Assembly (NCBI RefSeq): GCF_964204645.1
Contig: NC_134028.1
Location: forward strand, 6,675,001-6,739,000
Reading direction: 5' to 3'
DNA: 64,000 nucleotides
Source of the DNA: Tubulanus polymorphus
Taxonomy: Eukaryota; Nemertea; Palaeonemertea; Tubulaniformes; Tubulanidae
Of this stretch, positions 58,032 to 64,000 are shown in pieces. Numbering within the stretch: the stretch's first letter is position 1; every line of letters begins with the position of its first letter. The notes beneath the pieces were generated by a model. It saw only the letters and a program-made list of their open reading frames with translations, ran no database searches and was not told the DNA's origin. Both the position numbers and the translations under genes were made by a program.

Positions 58032-60152
58032 TTCCGTCAATCTCAAAATTATTTGAAGTCACACGTACCGGACCTATTCCTCTGGAAATCGCTCTCCACT
58101 ATTGTTCAAGGCTCTGGAAAATATCATCAGCACAGAAAGTCCGTGGATCTTACCAACCAACTGAATAAACTCATTGATTCCAGCCCTTGGACTAGATTTA
58201 GCAACACCGAAAACATAGTAAATTTGTCTTCAACCACGTTATCTCCTACTCAGTGTCAACTTCTCGGCTACGGTTTGAATTTTTCTCTTCCTCATCAAGA
58301 TAAACATGTTTTAGACTTTGTCACCCAATTGGAATATCGCAAATCATCTCCGAACAGTTTGGACTATAACTTTACATTCATGAATCTACAGGCTATTTGC
58401 GATCAACTCAACAGGAACCTCTTTGGATATCTACCTCGTCGATTTCGGCTCGCCCTCCAAGAACTACGGAAGTTAAAGACTATTAAAATATCTAAGGCTG
58501 ATAAAGGTGGCAAGATTGTGATTTTAGATCTGGATAATCATAATGTTAAAATGCAATCTCTCTTGGATAATCCTGGTGTTTATAAGAAACTTAAATCGAA
58601 TCCTCTTCCTCGTATGCAAGCTAATTTCAACAGAAGTCTTTCGGATATTATTAAACGTTTCCCCTCCGCTAAAGAAACTCTGAATAAGTTCCATTCACGT
58701 CTTCCCTCTTTACCATATATCTATGGATTGCCTAAAATTCATAAAGATAATGTTCCACTGCGCCCTATAGTCTCCAATTGTAATTCTCCTACATACCGGT
58801 TATCTAAATTTCTCGCGAAACAGTTATCTCCGGTGCTCGGTTCGTTCTCTCCGTCGCACCTTCGCCATAATCAACACTTACTTGAACGTATTAAGAATAT
58901 TATCCCTGGCAACGACAAATTTATATCATTTGATGTTACTTCCCTTTTCACCAATGTTCCTCTTGGACCTACTCTTGATTTCTTAAAACGCAGATTACCA
59001 TCACTTAATATTAACTTCGGCATTCCTATGGATTGTATCATCGACCTTATCTCTATTTGTACGACGGACTCCTTTTTTGAATTTAACAATTGTTTTTACG
59101 AACAGACATTCGGTATCGCTATGGGAAATCCTCTTAGTCCTATTCTAGCTAATTTATTCCTAGAACATGTTGAATCTGAAATATTGCCTCTTTATACTGA
59201 TATTCACCCTAAAATCTGGCTCAGATATGTTGACGATGTTCTGGCTTTGGTTCCCTTTGACTTCAATGTTGATAACTTTCTTATATATTTAAACTCCCTT
59301 TACCCGTCTCTGGCTTTTACGTATGAATGGGAATCTAATAGTAAAATACCTTTTCTGGATGTTCTGATTTTTAACTGTGGATCCTTTTTGAAATTCGCGG
59401 TTTATAGGAAACCTACCAACGCTGAATCCTACCTCCATTACTTCTCTTTTACTTCTCCGGATATTAAACTCGGTTTAGCTCAAGGATTATTTCTTCGCGC
59501 TTTGAGAATTTGCGACCCCTCATTTCTACCCGATGAAATTCAACATATTAACCAATCTCTCAAAAAACTTGCCTATCCCGATTTCCTATTGAAAAAAGCT
59601 CTACTTAAAGCTCGTACTACGCATTTTAGAAATAACAACCTTAGAACTCCTACGTTGGCTACCGATAAACAGCCTATCATTGTACCGTATGTACCTTTCC
59701 TCGAGAATTCTAAAGTTTCTCTTCGGTCACTAAATAAACAACTTATCTTTAAATACAATAATAAACTTAGTAACATATTGATTAATAACAAACCGAAAAC
59801 CGAATCCCTAAACTGTGGAATTTATAAAATACCTTGTAAAGTTTGCGACAAAGTATTTATAGGAGAAACAGGTCGGAACCTTAATCAATGCATAAAAGAG
59901 CATAAATTAGATGTAAAAAACTTTAAAACTGAAAGCGGAGTTGCTAGTCATGTTTTTCAGACTTCACACAATTTTGATTTTGCTAATGCTGAATTAATTT
60001 ACCCTTGCAGCGATAAAACTAGAAGACATATTTTGGAATCTGCATTAATTATTGAAAATTCAAACAACGTTGTAAACCTTAACAATGGTTTTTCACCCCA
60101 TAATAAACTTATATCAAAATTCCTCTGTAAACTGGTTAAACTCAACACTTGA
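58032..60152 (+). CDS. PLE polyprotein: Penelope-type reverse transcriptase plus GIY-YIG endonuclease
   Basis: Open frame without any stop from 58032; codons before 58032 are closed by TAA at the junction with the inverted arm, and there is no early ATG, so the N-terminus appears truncated. Numbering from the TTG at 58053 (699 residues), RT motifs in order are KADKGGKIVILD, YGLPKIHK with PLRPIVS, SFDVTSLFTNVPL, GIAMGNPLSPILAN, YVDD at 392-395, KIPFLDVLI and YRKPTNAESYL. The C-terminal GIY-YIG nuclease starts GIY at 589-591 and has FIGETGR at 602-608 (F instead of Y). The Arg expected before the IKEH motif is Cys (TGC, 59889-59891). The intact frame suggests recent insertion; the Cys may disable the nuclease. 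Confidence 0.93.
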   Translation, partial: FRQSQNYLKSHVPDLFLWKSLSTIVQGSGKYHQHRKSVDLTNQLNKLIDSSPWTRFSNTENIVNLSSTTLSPTQCQLLGYGLNFSLPHQDKHVLDFVTQLEYRKSSPNSLDYNFTFMNLQAICDQLNRNLFGYLPRRFRLALQELRKLKTIKISKADKGGKIVILDLDNHNVKMQSLLDNPGVYKKLKSNPLPRMQANFNRSLSDIIKRFPSAKETLNKFHSRLPSLPYIYGLPKIHKDNVPLRPIVSNCNSPTYRLSKFLAKQLSPVLGSFSPSHLRHNQHLLERIKNIIPGNDKFISFDVTSLFTNVPLGPTLDFLKRRLPSLNINFGIPMDCIIDLISICTTDSFFEFNNCFYEQTFGIAMGNPLSPILANLFLEHVESEILPLYTDIHPKIWLRYVDDVLALVPFDFNVDNFLIYLNSLYPSLAFTYEWESNSKIPFLDVLIFNCGSFLKFAVYRKPTNAESYLHYFSFTSPDIKLGLAQGLFLRALRICDPSFLPDEIQHINQSLKKLAYPDFLLKKALLKARTTHFRNNNLRTPTLATDKQPIIVPYVPFLENSKVSLRSLNKQLIFKYNNKLSNILINNKPKTESLNCGIYKIPCKVCDKVFIGETGRNLNQCIKEHKLDVKNFKTESGVASHVFQTSHNFDFANAELIYPCSDKTRRHILESALIIENSNNVVNLNNGFSPHNKLISKFLCKLVKLNT

Positions 60153-60459
60153 TTTCCCCTTTGATTATTTGTTATTTGTTCTCTCATCAATTTCGTCTCT
60201 GACTTAACTTGTATTCACCTTTGTTTTAATTTAAGTGCCCCCTAGTTTGTCTTTCTTTTTACTGCTGACTTTAAGTTTCATTTATATTTATACTCACTAT
60301 TTTTGTTTATAATTACCCCTTAGTTTGCTTCCCTTTAATCTATTTTAGCGTGTAACTGTTTCTACGTTAATTTTCCTTTAGTTTGTATCATCTCTGATTA
60401 CTTGAATTAGTCTCTTTGTCTCTGGATTGTATATATATCTCATGATTTCTGTAGTATCT

Positions 60460-60512
60460 CATTATTCCTGAAGATGACTATTAGGATATAGTCGAAACGT
60501 TGAAATAAACGA
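60460..60512 (+). ncRNA. Hammerhead ribozyme motif at the PLE right end
   Basis: Core CTGAAGA at 60468-60474 fits CUGANGA. Stem II is TGACTAT/ATAGTCG around a TAGG loop, and GAAA is at 60494-60497. The following ACGT gives a two-base-pair stem III without a loop (ACGU), as in the very short stem III of PLE hammerheads thought to act as dimers. The predicted cut follows GUU, and GAA after it pairs with TTC before the core. Hammerheads in PLE pseudo-LTRs are established in the literature; activity here is untested. Confidence 0.75.
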
Positions 60513-60690
60513 CTATCTCAAAGTTTCATTTTCGGACTTTTTATTATCATTGTGGGATTCTCTCCTCATCGCGTCAACACGGATATAGTGTTCTACCAAT
60601 CGTGATTAGGTCGTTATATAAGGTTTAATGATTATAAAGATTAATGTTATGAGGGTTAGGGCAATTATATTCGCTTTTTATGGAAACACG

Positions 60691-61680
60691 ATGAATCTGA
60701 CACTTTTCGAGCCGCCTTCAGAGTTGTGGCAAGCGGCCGTCTGGTACGCGTACAATTTCGTAGTCTATTTCATTTGGATAGTCGGTAGTATCGGCAGCAT
60801 TCTTACGTTAGTTTTGCTCACGCGATTGCGCAATGAACTAGATGGCCCGAGCTCTCAATACTTGTTTTCGCTGGCCACATCGGATTTGATTTATTTGAAC
60901 ACGATGTCGTTGAAATGGCTGGAGAAGATCAGCGTGGCATCGGGCACCGGTTTTGACGTGTACGTATTCTACATATCCTCCGAGTTTGCCTGCAAGTTTC
61001 TACTGGTAACGGTGAATATCTCGGTGAAACTGTCTACGTGGACTTTGTGTATTTTTGCTATCGAAAGATCACTCGCAATTTCTATGCCTCTTAAAGTCGC
61101 CGACTACTTTACTAAAGTTCGACGGAAATATCTGATCGTATGTCAATGGACCATCGCGATCGTCATAGAGAGCTCTTTTACCAACTTATACGGAATTCGC
61201 ACCTTCTCAGACGGACGTAAAAACTGTATGTTATTTCCGAATTACTCGTCGGATAAGAATGCCGGACTTAGAATAGCATTTTCGATGTACGTTCGCGTAA
61301 CGCACTTTATTGTGCCTTACATCATAAACTCCTCCTGCGTAATCGTCATCGCTAAGAAACTAACGGCGAGACCGTCTAAAGCTTCGACTAATGTACAAAA
61401 TATTTCTAATCAAGACAGAACATGCATCAAAAACCTCGTAGCGATTGCTTCTTTATACCTAATTCTATCCCTACCTAATAACATCGTTAATTCTATTTTC
61501 TATGCGAAACCTACAGTTTTGACTTGGCCCCGTAAACCTCATATGATTCATTTCGTTTCTTTGATAACAGTGACAATCGAAACATCGAACAATGCCATGA
61601 ATTTTTTTATCTATTTCGCCAGCTTTAGAAAGTTTCGAAGAGAAATGAGGAATTTTTTCACCAAGATTATCCGCAGATAG
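60691..61680 (+). CDS. Intronless class A GPCR, peptide-receptor type (copy 1)
   Basis: 329 residues from the ATG at 60691 (MNLTLFEPPSELWQ); an in-frame ATG at 60628 would add 21 residues with no receptor-like content. Seven hydrophobic segments are visible. TM2 has LATSD. The disulfide Cys pair is in EFACKF (before TM3) and GRKNC (loop 2). The end of TM3 is ERSLAI (E125) in place of DRY, TM6 has LYLILSLPNN, and TM7 ends NAMNFFIY in place of NPxxY. TM1 reads GSIGSILTL, so the usual Asn is Ser. An N-glycosylation site (NLT) is at residues 2-4. The pattern fits the large invertebrate families of FMRFamide-like peptide receptors; the ligand is unknown. A PLE ends 85 bp upstream. Confidence 0.9.
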   Translation: MNLTLFEPPSELWQAAVWYAYNFVVYFIWIVGSIGSILTLVLLTRLRNELDGPSSQYLFSLATSDLIYLNTMSLKWLEKISVASGTGFDVYVFYISSEFACKFLLVTVNISVKLSTWTLCIFAIERSLAISMPLKVADYFTKVRRKYLIVCQWTIAIVIESSFTNLYGIRTFSDGRKNCMLFPNYSSDKNAGLRIAFSMYVRVTHFIVPYIINSSCVIVIAKKLTARPSKASTNVQNISNQDRTCIKNLVAIASLYLILSLPNNIVNSIFYAKPTVLTWPRKPHMIHFVSLITVTIETSNNAMNFFIYFASFRKFRREMRNFFTKIIRR

Positions 61681-62712
61681 GTGAAATGGGAATGTGCACA
61701 CTCTAGAAGTATACAGAATATATATAAGTATACAGAAAGTTCACAAAATCTGGTTTATGTAGACCTGCGACACACCAGAAAATACGCTTATTCAAGCTAC
61801 ATCATGGATGAAAAATGTACCAGTGAATAGATTTCAAATGTTAAGTTTTGAAATATTAACATTATATATGATATAATTAGGGTTTTTCTGTTTCACAGAA
61901 AACCCTATTGATATTCGCGTGTTAATTATTATTTGACAATTGACGTCAAAACTGCAAAGGCTTTCTTACCTTAGCGCAGTTTCCGATACAATCCGTTTTA
62001 TTTCATTTAGCTCACTTCGATCTACAGATATTGCATGGGAATTTTGATGAATCAATGTTACAAAAGCACTGTCAGGCCGTAAACATCGAAAATTGGGCCC
62101 CATTCAATGAGGAAACATGTTTTTCTGAGTCGTCATCCCGAAATCCACCGGAGGCTGCTCGTCGCTTCGATTATCAATTCAAGTGTAAATAAACAAATTT
62201 ATTGCCGCAAGACGTCACATTCAGCCACGGTCTTCAAACAGTAAATTTTAACAATTAGCCATTTTCTTCATCACTACATTTAACCGACCGACAGGATATA
62301 ATTTACTACTATAAATATTATAAGCACTGTCGAGCTGTAAAGATCGATGAATCAACTTGTGTCTTTACATCTTCATTAGTTAACGCCTTCTGTGACACCC
62401 TACATGCTAATGTCTATTTATTAATGAATGAGACCTGTTTTTCTTGGATATTTTGCTTACTTTTTGGGGTACATACCTCATTTATGTCTTAACAGAATGC
62501 CAAAAATCGCGGACAACAACTGAATATCCGATATATTTCCAGTTCTGTACCATTTAGATGGATTGGCAAAAAGACTCCTTAAGTCCAGTTGAATGAGAGA
62601 GAAAATCCTCCATTTTGTGAAATTTCTTGAATTTTTACATTGTCACCATGCCTACGAAATGAAGTTATTTTTCTTGTGGGGTCTCAACAACTAAATCAGG
62701 GTGGCGTAGGCA
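61681..62712. other. Spacer between the two receptor copies
   Basis: Non-coding. It holds a near-perfect hairpin at about 61879-61907 (AGGGTTTTTCTGT / ACAGAAAACCCT), two similar stretches around CACTGTC(A/G)(G/A)GC at about 62067 and 62326, and at about 62379-62402 a block CTTCTGTGACACCCTACATG that also begins the minisatellite at 56711. AATAAA near 62193 is a possible receptor poly(A) site. Confidence 0.5.
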
Positions 62713-62928
62713 GTTTAACCAGTTTACAGAGGAATTTTGATATAAGTTTATTATGGGGTGAAAAACCATTGTTAAGGTTTACAACGTTGTTCGAATTTTC
62801 AATAATTAATGCAGATTCCAAAATATGTCTTCTAGTTTTATCGCTGCAAGGGTAAATTAATTCAGCATTAGCAAAATCAAAATTGTGTGAAGTCTGAAAA
62901 ACATGACTAGCAACTCCGCTTTCAGGTT
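62713..62928 (-). mobile_element. PLE 3'-end fragment in inverted orientation
   Basis: Matches 57774-57991 (the left arm of the PLE) and is the complement of about 59935-60150. It is joined at TTTCAGG directly to the 3' half of a hammerhead at 62929, where copy 1 has 2.5 kb of PLE. The junction shares AGG with both sides. The left end at about 62713 is abrupt. Confidence 0.85.
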
Positions 62929-64000
62929 GTAGTCGAAACGTTGAAATAAACTACTATCTCAAAGTTTCATTTTCGGACTTTTTATTATCATTGTGGGATT
63001 CTCTCCTCATCGCGTCAACACGGATATAGTGTTCTACCAATCGTGATTAGGTCGTTATATAAGGTTTAATGATTATAAAGATTAATGTTACGAGGGTTTG
63101 GGCAATTATATTCGCTTTTTATCGAAACATGATGAATCTGACACTTTTCGAGCCGCCTTCAGAGTTGTGGCAAGCGGCCGTCTGGTACGCGTACAATTTC
63201 GGAGTCTATTTCATTTGGATAGTCGGTAGTATCGGCAGCATTCTTACGTTAGTTTTGCTCACGCGATTGCGCAATGAACTAGATGGCCCGAGCTCTCAAT
63301 ACTTGTTTTCGCTGGCCACATCGGATTTGATTTATTTGAACACGATGTCGTTGAAATGGCTGGAGAAGATCAGCGTGGCATCGGGCACCGGTTTTGACGT
63401 GTACGTATTCTACATATCCTCCGAGTTTGCCTGCAAGTTTCTACTGGTAACGGTGAATATCTCGGTGAAACTGTCTACGTGGACTTTGTGTATTTTTGCT
63501 ATCGAAAGATCACTCGCAATTTCTATGCCTCTTAAAGTCGCCGACTACTTTACTAAAGTTCGACGGAAATATCTGATCGTATGGCAATGGACCATCGCGA
63601 TCGTCATAGAGAGCTCTTTTACCAACTTATACGGAATTCGCACCTACTCGGACGGACGTAAAAACTGTATGTTATTTCCGAATTACTCGTCGGATAAGAA
63701 TGTCGGACTTAGAATAGCATTTTCGATGTACGTTCGCGTAACGCACTTTATTGTGCCTTACATCATAAACACCTCCTGCGTAATCGTAATCGCTAAGAAA
63801 CTAACGGCGAGACCGTCTAAAGCTTCGACTAATGTACAAAATATTTCTAATCAAGACAGAACATGCATCAAAAACCTCGTAGCGATTGCGTCTTTATACC
63901 TAATTCTATCTCTACCTAATAATATCGTTAATTCTATTTTCTATACGAAACCTACAGTTTTGATTTGGCCCCGTAAACCTCATATGACTGATTTCGTTTA
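62929..64000 (+). repeat. Second copy of the PLE-3'-end plus GPCR segment
   Basis: Direct repeat of 60492 onward: half of the hammerhead (GTAGTCGAAACGTTG), the rest of the PLE 3' end, the 38-bp tail, the target-site copy TTAGGTCGTTAT, the 5' flank and the GPCR. Because the PLE target site is included, the PLE inserted before the duplication. Confidence 0.9.
63132..64000 (+). CDS. Intronless class A GPCR, copy 2 (cut by the window edge)
   Basis: Same start and frame as copy 1 (a second ATG lies directly before, at 63129). It aligns base for base with 60691-61559. I count about 15 differences, nine clearly replacing a residue (V to G, C to W, F to Y, A to V, S to T, A to T, T to I, I to T, H to D) and five silent. 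No stop occurs before the edge. The final visible codon begins TA where copy 1 has TCT, so it is either Tyr or a stop; the 3' end is outside the window. Confidence 0.88.
   Translation, partial: MNLTLFEPPSELWQAAVWYAYNFGVYFIWIVGSIGSILTLVLLTRLRNELDGPSSQYLFSLATSDLIYLNTMSLKWLEKISVASGTGFDVYVFYISSEFACKFLLVTVNISVKLSTWTLCIFAIERSLAISMPLKVADYFTKVRRKYLIVWQWTIAIVIESSFTNLYGIRTYSDGRKNCMLFPNYSSDKNVGLRIAFSMYVRVTHFIVPYIINTSCVIVIAKKLTARPSKASTNVQNISNQDRTCIKNLVAIASLYLILSLPNNIVNSIFYTKPTVLIWPRKPHMTDFV

Larger units (their letters stand above)
57341..60605 (+). mobile_element. Penelope-like retroelement with inverted 3'-end copy and hammerheads
   Basis: The element is flanked by a perfect 12-bp target duplication TTAGGTCGTTAT (57329-57340 and 60606-60617). 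From left to right it has: an inverted copy of the element's own 3' end (57341-58027), the RT/endonuclease frame (58032-60152), the sense-orientation 3' end (to 60567) and a 38-bp tail (60568-60605) present only on the right. The two arms start with GAGGAGAGAATCCCAC and end with its complement, and differ at only a handful of positions by eye. Pseudo-LTRs in direct or inverted orientation and a one-sided extension are described for the Penelope family. The PLE sits in the last visible intron of the VWC gene and about 85 bp upstream of a GPCR start codon. Confidence 0.93.

Overview
This is animal nuclear DNA: long introns with GT..AG borders, AATAAA signals, AT-rich intergenic sequence and many short dispersed repeats. 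The conserved proteins (a type I PKA regulatory subunit, an SLC25A19-type carrier, an SRRM2/Cwc21-type splicing factor, a multi-VWC secreted protein and an intronless peptide-type GPCR) and the heavy load of Penelope-like and MITE-type elements suit a marine invertebrate, most likely a lophotrochozoan. That placement is inference; no species call is possible from the sequence alone.

Layout. (1) 1-28.8 kb, + strand: most of the gene for the PKA type I regulatory subunit. The docking-domain exon lies left of the window. The pseudosubstrate exon is at 8097-8264, and both cAMP-binding domains run from 17,520 to 28,114. A second, in-frame 21-codon first exon at 14,459 would give a product with neither docking nor pseudosubstrate sequence. 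(2) 32.2-34.9 kb, + strand: a complete five-exon mitochondrial thiamine pyrophosphate carrier (SLC25A19). (3) 39.8-40.8 kb, - strand: an intronless reading frame for a short SRRM2/RSR-2/Cwc21 protein. (4) 42.2-56.3 kb, + strand: ten exons of a secreted protein with at least five VWC (chordin-type) domains, open at its 3' end. (5) 57.3-60.6 kb: a Penelope-like element (PLE) with an uninterrupted RT plus GIY-YIG frame, a 12-bp target-site duplication, a large inverted 3'-end copy at its left side and a hammerhead ribozyme at each end. (6) 60.7-61.7 kb and 63.1 kb to the edge: two nearly identical intronless GPCR genes, duplicated together with the PLE 3' end and its target site.

The introns and intergenic DNA are filled with repeat families. 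These include nine copies of a TA-flanked MITE rich in GGGCCAAA, four TTAA-flanked piggyBac-like MITEs (one nested in the former), several perfect hairpins, and a set of fold-back elements with hammerhead-like centres. At least three PLE-type insertions have readable 12-17 bp target duplications, and in three cases a one-sided tail of 28-38 bp.

The most unusual content is this hammerhead/fold-back population and its contact with genes: one element supplies the only AATAAA close behind SLC25A19, and the full PLE sits about 85 bp upstream of a receptor start codon in an arrangement that was then duplicated. All calls are from reading the sequence; no searches were run.
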